A DNA stretch of 64,000 bases from Bog-473 sp963741995 (GCA_963741995.1 CAVUKI010000007.1:1-64000); one strand, 5' to 3'; counted from the stretch's first letter, positions 25,954 through 35,215 are shown. Numbers and translations are program-made. The notes: generated from the letters alone by a model not told the origin.

Positions 25954-27228
25954 CTAGGCCAGCGCGGCAGACGAGTTGACGTCGCTCTCGGTCGAGATGA
26001 GGGCCGCGTGGACGTCCAGACGCAACATGCCGGTGGTCTTGCCCGGGTTCATCACTTCGAATGTCCCCGCATCCTCCTGCCAGTCGTAGAGGATCCCTCC
26101 CCGGCTCTGGATGCCGAGGGCGAACGAGAACGTGCCGTCGAGGAGGGGCATCTGCACAATGCCGAAGTGCATCACGCTGACACCGCGCGCGGCATCGATC
26201 GACATACCGATGATGGAGGTGTCGGTGCGCATCAGCGAGTTGTTGAAACCATCGCGGATCTCGAGCGAGAACACCACGTCGTCGACGGCATGGAGCGCCT
26301 CGAATTCCACCCGGATCGTGAGATCGTCACCCGTGCTCATGTAGGGCACGCTGTTGTCACCCGAATAGATGCGGTGCACGGAGCGGAATCTGACCGGTCG
26401 CTCGGCGTCCGGCACCGAGTCCATGCCGACAGATTTCGGCGTCGCCGGCACCGCGACCAGCTTGGGATCGGCGACCGCCATGCCCGCGCCTTCCGCCATC
26501 AGGCCCTCGCGGAAGATACGGGTGGCCTCGCCGGGCTCGCCCTCCCCGACCATGCACCCGTGACTGAGCACCACGCCCCGGTCGCAGATGCTGCGCACGG
26601 TGTCGGCCGCGTGCGTGACGAGCAGGATGGTCCGACCCTCCTTTTGGAACTCCTTGACCCGTTCGATGCACTTGCGCTGGAAGCGCTCGTCACCCACGGC
26701 CAGGACCTCGTCGACCACCAGGACGTCAGGGTCCATGTTCACGGCGACGGCGAAGCCGAGCCGCACGTACATGCCGGAGGAATAGAACTTGACCGGGCCG
26801 TCGATGAATTCCTCCAACTCGGAGAAGTCCACAATGGCATCGAAGACCCTGTCCACGTCGCGCTTGGCCATGCCCATCAGCGAACCGTTGAGGTAGATGT
26901 TCTCCCGGCCGGTCAGGTCCTGCTGGAAGCCTGCTCCCAACTCCAGCAGGCCGGCCAGCTTGCCCCGAACGGCCACCTCTCCGAAGGTGGGCTGCAGCAC
27001 GCCGCAGATGCACTTGAGCAGGGTCGACTTGCCCGAGCCGTTGCGGCCCAGGATGCCGACGGTCTCACCCTCCTTGACGGTGAGCGAGACCCCGTCGAGG
27101 GCCCAGAAGTCCTCGGTGGACTTGCGCTTGCCGCCGTGGATCAGGCGCTCCTTGACGGTCTTGTACTGACCGTGCGCCAGACGGAAGCGCTTGGAGACGT
27201 CGCGCACGTCGACCGCGAAATCACCCAC
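25954..27228 (-). CDS. Polysaccharide ABC exporter ATPase with C-terminal carbohydrate-binding domain (Wzt/TagH type)
   Basis: A 424-aa protein. The ATPase has Walker A GRNGSGKST (61-69), a degenerate signature YSSGMYVRL and Walker B DVLVVDEVLAVGD. After about residue 260 comes a beta-rich domain like Wzt_C, which in O-antigen exporters reads the modified non-reducing end of the glycan. It energises export of a lipid-linked polysaccharide together with the permease next to it. GTG 27228 is 4 bp beyond the permease stop. The extended frame to 27312 overlaps the permease gene and is rejected. Confidence 0.9.
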   Translation of the reverse strand: MGDFAVDVRDVSKRFRLAHGQYKTVKERLIHGGKRKSTEDFWALDGVSLTVKEGETVGILGRNGSGKSTLLKCICGVLQPTFGEVAVRGKLAGLLELGAGFQQDLTGRENIYLNGSLMGMAKRDVDRVFDAIVDFSELEEFIDGPVKFYSSGMYVRLGFAVAVNMDPDVLVVDEVLAVGDERFQRKCIERVKEFQKEGRTILLVTHAADTVRSICDRGVVLSHGCMVGEGEPGEATRIFREGLMAEGAGMAVADPKLVAVPATPKSVGMDSVPDAERPVRFRSVHRIYSGDNSVPYMSTGDDLTIRVEFEALHAVDDVVFSLEIRDGFNNSLMRTDTSIIGMSIDAARGVSVMHFGIVQMPLLDGTFSFALGIQSRGGILYDWQEDAGTFEVMNPGKTTGMLRLDVHAALISTESDVNSSAALA

Positions 27229-27232
27229 GCGA

Positions 27233-28246
27233 TCAGAGCTCCTCGGCGAAATTGCCCTCGAGCCGGCCAAAGGTGGCGAGGGCGACGAGGAAGAGCACCA
27301 CCCCGAAAACAAGCACGGCCGCGACGAGGACGGCGTACCAGAGGTACCCGTGCTGGGGCAGCACCGGGGTCAGCACGCCGTTGATGGTCACGATCGGCTT
27401 GTTGTAGAGGCAGCGTTGGAAGGCCAGGACCAACGGCGTCATGGGATTGATCAGGTAGATCCACGTCAGACCACGAGGTCCCAGCTTGGCTTCGACGGTC
27501 TGGTACTGGTACACGATGGGGCAGGCCCAGAACCACGCCGTGAGGACAACCTCGATCAGGTGCTGCGTGTCGCGCAGGTACACGTTGACCGAGGACAACA
27601 GCACGGCGAGGCCCGAGGCCAGGATGACCCCGGCGATCAGGGCCAGGATCACGAGGGGGAAATACGCCGGGTCGGGCGCCGACCGCAGGATCACCATGAA
27701 GATCACCATGACGATCGCCTGAAAGAAGAAGAAGACGCAGGCCGAACCGACCGCGGCGAGAGCCAGGATCTCGCGGGGAAAGGAGACCTTCTTGACGATC
27801 CCGGCGTTGTTCACCACGACACCGGTACCGGTCAGGACTCCCAGCTGGAAGAGGTTCCACAGGAGCAGCCCGGCAAAGAGATAGATGACGAAGTTCGGCA
27901 TCTTGTTGTCCAGCAGGATGGAGAACACGACGAAGTAGATGGCCAGCGTCATGGCCGGAGCGACCATGGACCACACCAGTCCGAGGACGGAGTTCTTGTA
28001 CTTGACCTTGATTTCGGTCCGGACCAGGTAGATCAGGAGCTCCCGAGACAGCCAGATCTCGCGGAGTCGCTTCCGCACGCTGATGGTCGGCGTGACCACG
28101 CGAGTCACCGATCCGCGCCGAGCCTCGACCCGGCTCACGCCTGCCGCCTCTGCCGCCACCGGCGACCGATCAGCCACCCGCAGCTCGGTGTCCTCCTCGA
28201 GTCTCCGGTCCGCGTCCGGCGAGGAGGCCGGGACGTCGACGGCCAC
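27233..28246 (-). CDS. ABC-2 polysaccharide export permease (Wzm/TagG type)
   Basis: A 337-aa membrane protein. A cytoplasmic N-terminus of about 70 aa is followed by the family entry motif RTEIKVKYKNSVLGLVWS and about six membrane spans. SFPREILALAAV and LIEVVLTAWFWACPIVY are typical of the O-antigen/teichoic acid exporters. It forms the channel for the ATPase encoded 4 bp downstream. It begins 2 bp after the clpP stop, so it may be read through from the clpP promoter. Confidence 0.92.
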   Translation of the reverse strand: MAVDVPASSPDADRRLEEDTELRVADRSPVAAEAAGVSRVEARRGSVTRVVTPTISVRKRLREIWLSRELLIYLVRTEIKVKYKNSVLGLVWSMVAPAMTLAIYFVVFSILLDNKMPNFVIYLFAGLLLWNLFQLGVLTGTGVVVNNAGIVKKVSFPREILALAAVGSACVFFFFQAIVMVIFMVILRSAPDPAYFPLVILALIAGVILASGLAVLLSSVNVYLRDTQHLIEVVLTAWFWACPIVYQYQTVEAKLGPRGLTWIYLINPMTPLVLAFQRCLYNKPIVTINGVLTPVLPQHGYLWYAVLVAAVLVFGVVLFLVALATFGRLEGNFAEEL

Positions 28247-28248
28247 TT

Positions 28249-28866
28249 CTATTTGTTCCCCGCCGCCGCTGTGGCCGTCGAGCGGTCGATCACCTTGTCG
28301 ATGAAGCCGTACTCGCAGGCCTCGTCCGCCGTGAACCAGCGGTCGCGATCCGAGTCGGTCTCGATCCGCTCGAGCGGCTGCCCGGTGTGGAAGGCGATGC
28401 GCTCGGCCATCATCCGCTTGAGGTAGATGATCTGCTCCGCCTGAATGGCGATGTCCGCCGCCTGCCCCTGCATGGACCCCGAAGGCTGGTGCATCAGGAT
28501 GCGCGAGTGGGGCAGGGCGTAGCGCTTCCCCGGGGCGCCGGCACAGAGCAGGAATTGGCCCATGCTGGCCGCCAGCCCGACGCAGATGGTCGAGACGTCC
28601 GGCCGGACGTACTGCATGGTGTCGTAAATGGCCAGGCCGTCGGTGACGGACCCGCCCGGCGAGTTGATGTAGAGGGAGATGTCCTTTTCGGGGTTTTCAG
28701 CCTCCAGGAGGATCAGCTGCGCGCAGACGAGGTTGGCTGTCACCTGGTCGATCGCGCTGCCGATGAAGACGATGCGCTCTTTGAGCAGTTCCTGGAAGAC
28801 CCGCCCGGCGGACTCCATTTCGGCCCCGGCGGCCGTGATGCGCGGGGTTTCAGATGCGTTGACCAT
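28249..28866 (-). CDS. clpP: ATP-dependent Clp protease proteolytic subunit
   Basis: A 205-aa serine protease subunit that forms the degradation chamber used with ClpX/ClpC. The catalytic triad is Ser101 (GLAASMGQ), His126 (ILMHQPSG) and Asp175 (DSDRDRW). SPGGSVTDG is present. ATG 28866 is chosen; the longer frame to 28929 has no family resemblance. Actinobacteria usually have two adjacent clpP genes, but only one is here, directly upstream of the glycan exporter genes. Confidence 0.93.
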   Translation of the reverse strand: MVNASETPRITAAGAEMESAGRVFQELLKERIVFIGSAIDQVTANLVCAQLILLEAENPEKDISLYINSPGGSVTDGLAIYDTMQYVRPDVSTICVGLAASMGQFLLCAGAPGKRYALPHSRILMHQPSGSMQGQAADIAIQAEQIIYLKRMMAERIAFHTGQPLERIETDSDRDRWFTADEACEYGFIDKVIDRSTATAAAGNK

Positions 28867-28944
28867 GGCAACGAGGCTAGTGGGCGGAGGGGGCGCTCGG
28901 AGGCACACCGCCGTACACTCCGTGTTCACCCGCCTGGCGGGGCC

Positions 28945-29031
<87 letters not shown>

Positions 29032-29069
29032 CCGTTCTCCCGGGCACCGCACCCGGTAGCTTCATCCGC

Positions 29070-30113
29070 GTGCCCCATCTCGTCGCCGCCCCGGACAAAT
29101 TCCGGGGCACGGCATCAGCCGGTGCGGTGGCGGCGGCCGCGGCTGGGGCGGCCCGGGCGGCGGGGTGGACCGCCGACGAGGTGCCCATGTCCGACGGCGG
29201 TGAAGGCCTGCTGCTGGCCCTGGGGGGCACGCCGCGGACGTCCATCGTGACAGGCCCGCTCGGGGCGCCGGTCGAGGCCGAGTGGCGCCTGCTGCGCCGG
29301 GGCAGCGATGAGGAGCCTCTGACCGCCGTCGTCGAGATGTCCCGCGCCGCCGGGCGTGCCCTTCTCCCGAGGCCGCGCCATGACGACCCGGTGCGCGCCA
29401 CCACGGCCGGCGTGGGTCAGCTCCTGGTCGCCGCACGCGACGCGGGGGCACGCCGGATCGTGGTCGGCTGCGGCGGCTCGTCCACGACCGACGGCGGTCT
29501 CGGCGCGTTCGAGGCCGTCGGGTCACCCACCGCGCTGCACGGGATCGAGCTGGTCGTGGCCTGCGACGTCACGACGCTGTTCGGCGACGCCGCAACCATG
29601 TTCGGTCCGCAGAAGGGCGCCACACCCTCGCAAGTCATGGAGCTCGACCGGCGCCTCGTCCAGGTGGCAGCCCGCTACCGCCGCGAGGCCGGTATCGACG
29701 TCACCAGGCTTCCCGGCGGCGGCGCGGCAGGCGGGTTGGCGGGCGGGCTGGTCGCCCTGGGCGCCCGGATCGAGCCCGGCTTCGACTTCGTCGCCGGGCT
29801 GGTCGGCCTGGCTGACCGGCTGGAGCAGGCCGACCTCGCCGTCACCGGGGAGGGGCACCTCGACCCCCCGTCGTTCCACGGCAAGGTCCCGGGTGGCGTG
29901 CTCGAGCTGGCCCGGGCCCGAGGCGGGCGCGGCAGGCCGCTGCCGGTGCTGTGCATCGCGGGCGGCGCGGACGCGTCCGTGCTGGCCGACCCGCCTCCCG
30001 GCCTCGAGGTGGTCAGCCTGACCGCCCGCTTCGGCCGGGCCCGGGCGCGGGCCGAGACCACCACGCTGATAGGGCTGGTCACCGCCGAGTCGCTGTCCCG
30101 GTTTTGCCCCTGA
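29070..30113 (+). CDS. Glycerate kinase (GarK/GlxK family)
   Basis: A 347-aa type I glycerate kinase, phosphorylating D-glycerate with ATP. Features are APDKFRGTASAG at the N-terminus (APDKFKGS in the family), MSDGGEG, VGCGGSSTTDGGLGA, LPGGGAAGGLAGGL and VTGEGHLD. The start is GTG 29070, 38 bp after the tRNA-Leu end. The length is slightly below the usual 370-380 aa, with loss in the middle. It is cytoplasmic, in glycerate/photorespiratory-type carbon salvage. Confidence 0.9.
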   Translation: MPHLVAAPDKFRGTASAGAVAAAAAGAARAAGWTADEVPMSDGGEGLLLALGGTPRTSIVTGPLGAPVEAEWRLLRRGSDEEPLTAVVEMSRAAGRALLPRPRHDDPVRATTAGVGQLLVAARDAGARRIVVGCGGSSTTDGGLGAFEAVGSPTALHGIELVVACDVTTLFGDAATMFGPQKGATPSQVMELDRRLVQVAARYRREAGIDVTRLPGGGAAGGLAGGLVALGARIEPGFDFVAGLVGLADRLEQADLAVTGEGHLDPPSFHGKVPGGVLELARARGGRGRPLPVLCIAGGADASVLADPPPGLEVVSLTARFGRARARAETTTLIGLVTAESLSRFCP

Positions 30114-30230
30114 ACGAGCCCATCGGCCACACTTCTGGCGCGTTCGCGGCGGCCCACCGGCCCCGTCGGCCGGGCCTCCCGATCCGGGACGGCCGGCTGG
30201 GCGCGTTGACCGATACAGGGAGGCATCACC

Positions 30231-31142
30231 ATGGGACTGCTCGACGGCAAGGTGGCGGTCGTCACCGGGGCAGGACGCGGCATCGGACGCGAAGAGGCGC
30301 TGGTCCTGGCCGGCGAGGGCGCGCGGGTCGTCGTCAACGACGTCGGCGCCGGGCTGCACGGCGAGGGCTCGCTGGACGCGCACCCGGCCGAGGAGGTCGT
30401 GGCGCTCATTCAGGAGCGGGGTGGTGAGGCGACAGTCAACGGCGACGACATCAGCTCGTGGGCCGGTGGCAAGAACGTCGTGGACCAGGCGGTCGACACG
30501 TTCGGCTCACTCGACATCCTGGTGAACAACGCCGGGATCCTCCGCGACAAGATGTCGTTCAACATGGACGAGTCCGACTGGGACGACGTGATCCGGGTCC
30601 ATCTCAAGGGCCACTTCGCCGCCACGCATCATGCCGCGGTCTACTGGCGCAACCGGGCCAAGTCGGGTGAGGACGTGACCGGCCGCATCATCAACACCTC
30701 ATCGGAGGCCGGCCTCTTCGGCAACGCCGGACAGGCGAACTACGCCGCCGCGAAGGCGGGCATCGCGGCCCTCACCTGGGTGGAGTCACGCGAGCTCGGC
30801 CGTTACGGCGTCACCTCCAACGCCATTGCGCCGCGCGCCCGCACCCGGATGACCGAGACGCTCTTCGGCGGTGACGGTATGAGCGCAGGCGAAGGTGGCT
30901 TCGACGCCTGGGATCCCAAGAACATCGCCAACGTGGCGGCGTTCCTGGCTGCGCCGGCCTCGGCGGACATCACCGGGCAGATCCTCGTCGTCTTCGGCGG
31001 CAATATCTATGCGATGAGCGCGTTCAAGGCAGCCGGCCAGGTCACGCGGGACGCGGCGTGGACACCCGAGGAGCTGATCGCCGCCAAGGGCGAGCTCTTC
31101 AAGGGCATCAGCTCCGGGGTGCCGGACTTCAGCTTCCTTTAG
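30231..31142 (+). CDS. SDR family oxidoreductase (MFE-2/FabG-like)
   Basis: A 303-aa SDR. TGAGRGIG is at 12-19, NNAG at 99-102, Ser157/158, Tyr171 and Lys175. The insert after the first strand (NDVGAGLHGEGS) and the C-terminal tail (PEELIAAKGELF) resemble 3-hydroxyacyl-CoA dehydrogenase SDRs of the peroxisomal multifunctional type. This points to acyl-CoA beta-oxidation or a related role (inference). ATG 30231 is preceded by GGGAGG about 6 bp upstream. Confidence 0.9.
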   Translation: MGLLDGKVAVVTGAGRGIGREEALVLAGEGARVVVNDVGAGLHGEGSLDAHPAEEVVALIQERGGEATVNGDDISSWAGGKNVVDQAVDTFGSLDILVNNAGILRDKMSFNMDESDWDDVIRVHLKGHFAATHHAAVYWRNRAKSGEDVTGRIINTSSEAGLFGNAGQANYAAAKAGIAALTWVESRELGRYGVTSNAIAPRARTRMTETLFGGDGMSAGEGGFDAWDPKNIANVAAFLAAPASADITGQILVVFGGNIYAMSAFKAAGQVTRDAAWTPEELIAAKGELFKGISSGVPDFSFL

Positions 31143-31258
31143 ACCTCGTCCGTGGTGCCTCCATCGGATCAGGCGGCGTCGCCCCGGCGGACCGACGAGC
31201 CTGGGCCAACGGGTCGGCGGTCCTTGCGCCCCCCCGGTGCGAGATCTAGAACGTTGCC

Positions 31259-32503
31259 ATGACGAGCGTCGCCACTGGCACGGTGGCGCCCGCCCGAGCC
31301 GACGACACCGCGACGCCCGCGAGCGCATCACGTCAGGGTCGCTTGGACCGCCGGCTCCAACTCCTGCTCGCCGCCACGACGATCGTCGCTGTCAGGGTCC
31401 TCGGCGGGTTGCTCTTGAGCAAGGCCGCCACGTCCTCATTTCGTCCGGGTCCCTTCTTCCCGAGCTCGCTCTCGGGTTGGACCGCGCCCTTCCTTCGTTG
31501 GGACTCGGGCTACTTCACCGCCATTGCGCAGCACGGGTACACGACAGTGGAGACGTACGGCTTTCTCCCGGTCTATCCGCTCCTGATCCGGGCGGCCTCT
31601 CCACTCTTCGGATTTGCGGCCGGTGCGTTAGCGGTGTCGTGGATCGCGTCGATCTTCGCCGTCTGGGGCGTCATGGACGTGACGAAGCGCTTCACGTCAC
31701 GTCAATCGGCCTGGGTGGCGGGCACATTGTTGATGTGGAATCCCGTGTCGATATTCCTTCTGTCCGGCTACGCCGAGGCAGTGCTCGTCGCGCTGATGAT
31801 TTGGAGCCTTCGCTTCTGCCTCGACGGAAAGTGGTGGCCTGCCGCCATCACCGCCGGCCTCGCCGCTGGCGTGCTCCCGCAAGGTATCGCCAGCGCAGTG
31901 GTACTCGTGCTCGCGGTCCTCATGGCAGATCGCTCCGTACGGGGATTGCTCAGAGGTGCGCTCTTCGGCCTCATCGGGTCGGCAGGCCTTCTCGGCTATC
32001 TCGCTTACTGTTGGTGGACCACCGGGAACCTGCTCAAGATCCGCCAGGCTGAGACGGCAGGCTGGCAAGCCCGCGTCACGTACCCGTTCCACATGGTGTT
32101 CGTGGACCTTTCTCGGATGGTCTCGTGGCACTTCTCGGTCGCGGGGGTGGATGTGTCCAGCCAGATGCGGGTCGTCTACGCGCTCGACGCCGGTATCGGA
32201 CTGCTCGTGACCATTGTCGCGGTGTTCGGTTTTGTGCTGAGCCGCAAGGATCACCGGCTCTTCCTGCCCGCCACGCTCTTGGCCGTCGGTCTGGTCATCT
32301 CGGTCGTCACGCTGGACGCTGCCGCTGACGGCACGGCGCGCTTCCTCTTGTGTCTCGCCCCCTTCTACGTGATTGTGGCCGTCCTACTGCACAAGCTCCG
32401 GCCGGTCGCTCGATTGCCCGTGGTCGTGTACGTCCTGATGCTGTCAGCCGCGAGTGCAGCCTTCTTCGGAGCAGTGTTCAATCTCGGGTATTGGATGACG
32501 TAA
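31259..32503 (+). CDS. Polytopic mannosyltransferase-like protein (PIG-V/GT-C type)
   Basis: A 414-aa membrane protein with about nine hydrophobic spans. The first luminal loop has FLRWDSGYFTAIAQHGY, then FLPVYPLLIR, the RWDxxxY...FxPxYP pattern of PIG-V-like GT-C enzymes. These use polyprenyl-phosphate sugars at the outer membrane face. Base composition looks less GC-rich than its neighbours, which hints at transfer. The acceptor is unknown; glycolipid or wall glycan is likely. Confidence 0.75.
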   Translation: MTSVATGTVAPARADDTATPASASRQGRLDRRLQLLLAATTIVAVRVLGGLLLSKAATSSFRPGPFFPSSLSGWTAPFLRWDSGYFTAIAQHGYTTVETYGFLPVYPLLIRAASPLFGFAAGALAVSWIASIFAVWGVMDVTKRFTSRQSAWVAGTLLMWNPVSIFLLSGYAEAVLVALMIWSLRFCLDGKWWPAAITAGLAAGVLPQGIASAVVLVLAVLMADRSVRGLLRGALFGLIGSAGLLGYLAYCWWTTGNLLKIRQAETAGWQARVTYPFHMVFVDLSRMVSWHFSVAGVDVSSQMRVVYALDAGIGLLVTIVAVFGFVLSRKDHRLFLPATLLAVGLVISVVTLDAAADGTARFLLCLAPFYVIVAVLLHKLRPVARLPVVVYVLMLSAASAAFFGAVFNLGYWMT

Positions 32504-32552
32504 CGAGCCCGACCTTCTCGCATCCCGAGCCGATGTGCGGCAACATGGCGCC

Positions 32553-33500
32553 ATGGCACACGACAGGAAATTCCGCTTCGCCGCGCAACTGAGCAAGGCG
32601 CCCGACGGCACCGCCCGCTCCTGGGCCGACCAGGCCCGCAAGGCGGAGGACCTGGGCTACAGCACGCTGCTGATGCCCGACCACTTCGGTGACCAGCTCG
32701 CCCCGGTGCCCGCCCTCGCCGCCGTCGCCGCCGCGACCACGACGCTCCGCATGGGTTCGCTCGTCTTCGGCAACGACTACCGCCATCCCTTCGTCCTGGC
32801 CAAGGAAGCGGCCACGCTCGACGTGCTGAGCGACGGCCGCTTCGAAATGAGCCTCGGCGCGGGCTGGATGCGCTCGGACTACGACGAAGCCGGACTGACC
32901 TACGACCACCCGGCCGTGCGCGTGGCGCGCTTCGAGGAGGCGGTGAAGGTGGTCCAGGGCCTCCTGCGCACCGACGGGCCCTTCAACTTCCACGGCGAGC
33001 ACTACGAGGTGCTGGGCCACACCCTGACGCCGCGTCCCGTGCAGCAACCCGGTCCGCCGCTCATCATCGGCGGCGGCGGCAAGCGGGTGCTGTCCTTCGC
33101 CGCCCGCCACGCCGACATCGTCAGCATCAACGTCAACTTGCGGGAGGGAACCGGCGGAGCCGAGACGGCCGCGGACGCCACCCCCGAACGGACCCGCAGG
33201 AAGATCGGCTGGGTGAAAGAGGCGGCGGGCGACCGTTTCGCCGACCTCGAGCTCAATTCCCTCATCGGCTTCGTCATGGTGACCGACGACGCCGCGGGCC
33301 TGGCCGGCCAGATGGCGCCGGCCTTCGGCATTGACGCGGCCGACGCCCTGCATGTGCCACTGGCCTTGGCGGGGACCCTCGACGAGATGGCCGAGGAGCT
33401 CGAGTGGCGCCGGGCCGAGTACGGGATCTCCTACTGGTCGATCGAATCGGACGCCTGGGAGACGCTCGGCCCGATCGTGGCCAAGTTGGCCGGTACGTGA
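32553..33500 (+). CDS. LLM-class F420-dependent oxidoreductase
   Basis: A 315-aa TIM-barrel protein of the luciferase-like monooxygenase superfamily. Features are WADQARKAEDLGYSTLLMPDH, the DVLSDGRFEMSLGAGW segment and PPLIIGGGGKRVLSFAARHAD. It resembles the subfamily annotated TIGR03621. It should use F420H2/F420 as a hydride carrier. ATG 32553 is preferred to GTG 32535. The stop overlaps the GTG of the hydrolase gene (GTGA). The substrate is unknown. Confidence 0.9.
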   Translation: MAHDRKFRFAAQLSKAPDGTARSWADQARKAEDLGYSTLLMPDHFGDQLAPVPALAAVAAATTTLRMGSLVFGNDYRHPFVLAKEAATLDVLSDGRFEMSLGAGWMRSDYDEAGLTYDHPAVRVARFEEAVKVVQGLLRTDGPFNFHGEHYEVLGHTLTPRPVQQPGPPLIIGGGGKRVLSFAARHADIVSINVNLREGTGGAETAADATPERTRRKIGWVKEAAGDRFADLELNSLIGFVMVTDDAAGLAGQMAPAFGIDAADALHVPLALAGTLDEMAEELEWRRAEYGISYWSIESDAWETLGPIVAKLAGT

Positions 33501-34395
33501 CCATCGCCACCAGCAGCGGTTGGGAGGCCACCGGCACACACCGCACACTCTGCGGCGAACGCGTCTTCACCATTGACGCGCCGTCCATCGGCGCCGAGCG
33601 TCACGAGCCCCTGCTGATCCTGCACGGCTTCCCGTCCTCGTCGTTCGACTACGCCGCCGTCCTCGACGGCCTGCGGGCCGGGCGTCGTGTCCTGCTCTTC
33701 GACATGGTCGGGTACGGGCTGTCCGCCAAGCCCGACCGGGCCTATTCCATGGCGCTGCAGGCCGACGTGGCCGCTGCGTTCGTCGCCGCGCTCGGGATCG
33801 AGCGCCTGGCCCTGCTCAGCCACGACATGGGCGACACGGTCGGTGGCGAGCTCCTGCTCGCGGCGCGGCGAGGGAACGTGGGCGGTCGAAGTGACGCAGC
33901 GCGTCCTCACGAACGGCAGCATCTACATCGCCCAGGCGCATCTGACCGACGGCCAACAACTCCTGCTCGGGCTCCCGGACGAAGTGCTCCCGCCGGGCAT
34001 CCCGATCGATGCCGCCTCCATCGCGCGGAGCCTGCCGCGAGACGTTCAGCCCGCTGACCCCTCCCGTCCCCCCCGGCTGGCCCGAGGACCCCGTCCCGGC
34101 GGCGGCGGCCCAGGTGGTCCACCACGGTGGCCATCTGCTGTTGCCGCGGCTGATCCGTTACATCGAGGAGCGCCGGGCCAACGAGCGGCGCTTCACCGGC
34201 GCCATCGAGGCTGACCCCTCTCCGCTGTACGTGGTGTGGGGCCTGGACGACCCGATCGCCGTCCCCTCCATGGTCGACACGCTGCTGGCGGCCCGACCGG
34301 GCGCAACGGCGGCCAGGCTGGAGGGCGTGGGCCACTACCCCATGATGGAGGCGCCCCAGCGGTTCCTCGATGCCGCGCTGCCCGGGCTGGACTGA
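33497..34395 (+). CDS. Alpha/beta hydrolase, two +1 frameshifts
   Basis: The N-terminus has LLILHGFPSSSFDYAAVL and LLFDMVGYGLSAKPD; the nucleophile elbow LLSHDMGD suggests an Asp nucleophile, as in epoxide hydrolases and dehalogenases. The frame breaks near 33,870 (ELLLA continues as RGEGTWAVEVTQRVLTNG) and again near 34,036 (ARSL continues as RETFSPLTPPVPPGW). The third frame ends with VWGLDDPIAVPSMV and EGVGHYPMMEAP, the catalytic His region. Each break is corrected by removing one base in a G/C run. It is coupled to the LLM gene by a 4-bp overlap. Confidence 0.78.
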
Positions 34396-35202
34396 GTGCC
34401 GGGCCGCCGCCGACCCTCGAACCGTTACGAGCTCCTGACCTGCGCCTGGTCCGGCCACGTCCTGGTCGGCGTGGACGCCGCCACCATCACTCCCGACGAC
34501 GCGCTGGTGGCACGCGAGGACGGCGCGGCGCGCTGGCACCGCTGCCTGCGCTGCGACGACTGGGTCCGGTGGGCGGCGCCGGAGCACCCCGGCCGCGCGC
34601 GGGTCGAGCAGCGGGACGAGATTCAGCTCCCCCTGCGCGGCGCGGCCTTGCGGGACCGCTACGTCCTGCGCCTCATTGCCGTCGACCGCGCCATTCACGT
34701 CATTGTGCTGACCGGACTGGCCATCGCGCTGTTCACCTTCGCCGCACACGACCAGGCCCTCCATCACGACTACCAGGACATCATGAGCGACCTGGCCGGT
34801 GGGACGCCGGGGGCCTCCCAGGCGCGTGGTCTCTTGGGCTATTTCGGCCGGGCTTTCAAGTACTCACCGACGCACCTGCGGGTCCTCGCGCTCGTGCTGC
34901 TGGCCTTTGCCGCGCTGGAGGCGGCCGAGATGGTCGGGCTCTGGCTCAACAAGCGATGGGCGGAGTACCTCACGTTCATCGCCACCACGGCGCTGGTGCC
35001 GTTCGAGGTCTACGAGCTCACCAACGGCGTCAGCGTGTTCAAGCTCATTGCCCTCATCATCAACCTCGCCGTCGTGATCTACCTGCTGCTGGCCAAGCGC
35101 CTCTTCGGGCTCCGGGGCGGCCACCGGGCCGAGCACGCACGCCGCGAGGCCTCGAGCGGGTGGAGCGCCCTCGAGCGGGCGACGCCCGGTGTGCCCGCCT
35201 GA
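34396..35202 (+). CDS. DUF2127-family membrane protein with N-terminal CxxC segment
   Basis: A 268-aa protein. The first 85 residues are soluble with HRCLRCDDWVRW, a possible metal site together with other Cys residues upstream. From about residue 95 a DUF2127-like membrane region begins (LRLIAVDRAIHVIVLTGLAI) with four spans, and WAEYLTFIATTALVPFEVYE is typical. GTG 34396 follows the hydrolase stop directly. The function of the family is not established. Confidence 0.75.
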   Translation: MPGRRRPSNRYELLTCAWSGHVLVGVDAATITPDDALVAREDGAARWHRCLRCDDWVRWAAPEHPGRARVEQRDEIQLPLRGAALRDRYVLRLIAVDRAIHVIVLTGLAIALFTFAAHDQALHHDYQDIMSDLAGGTPGASQARGLLGYFGRAFKYSPTHLRVLALVLLAFAALEAAEMVGLWLNKRWAEYLTFIATTALVPFEVYELTNGVSVFKLIALIINLAVVIYLLLAKRLFGLRGGHRAEHARREASSGWSALERATPGVPA

Positions 35203-35215
35203 AGGTCAGGCGGGC
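35193..35215. terminator. Hairpin spanning both convergent stop codons
   Basis: GCCCGCCTGA (35193-35202), a 3-nt loop and TCAGGCGGGC (35206-35215) form a perfect 10-bp stem. Each arm contains the stop codon of one of the convergent genes. It is a compact bidirectional terminator candidate. Confidence 0.65.
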
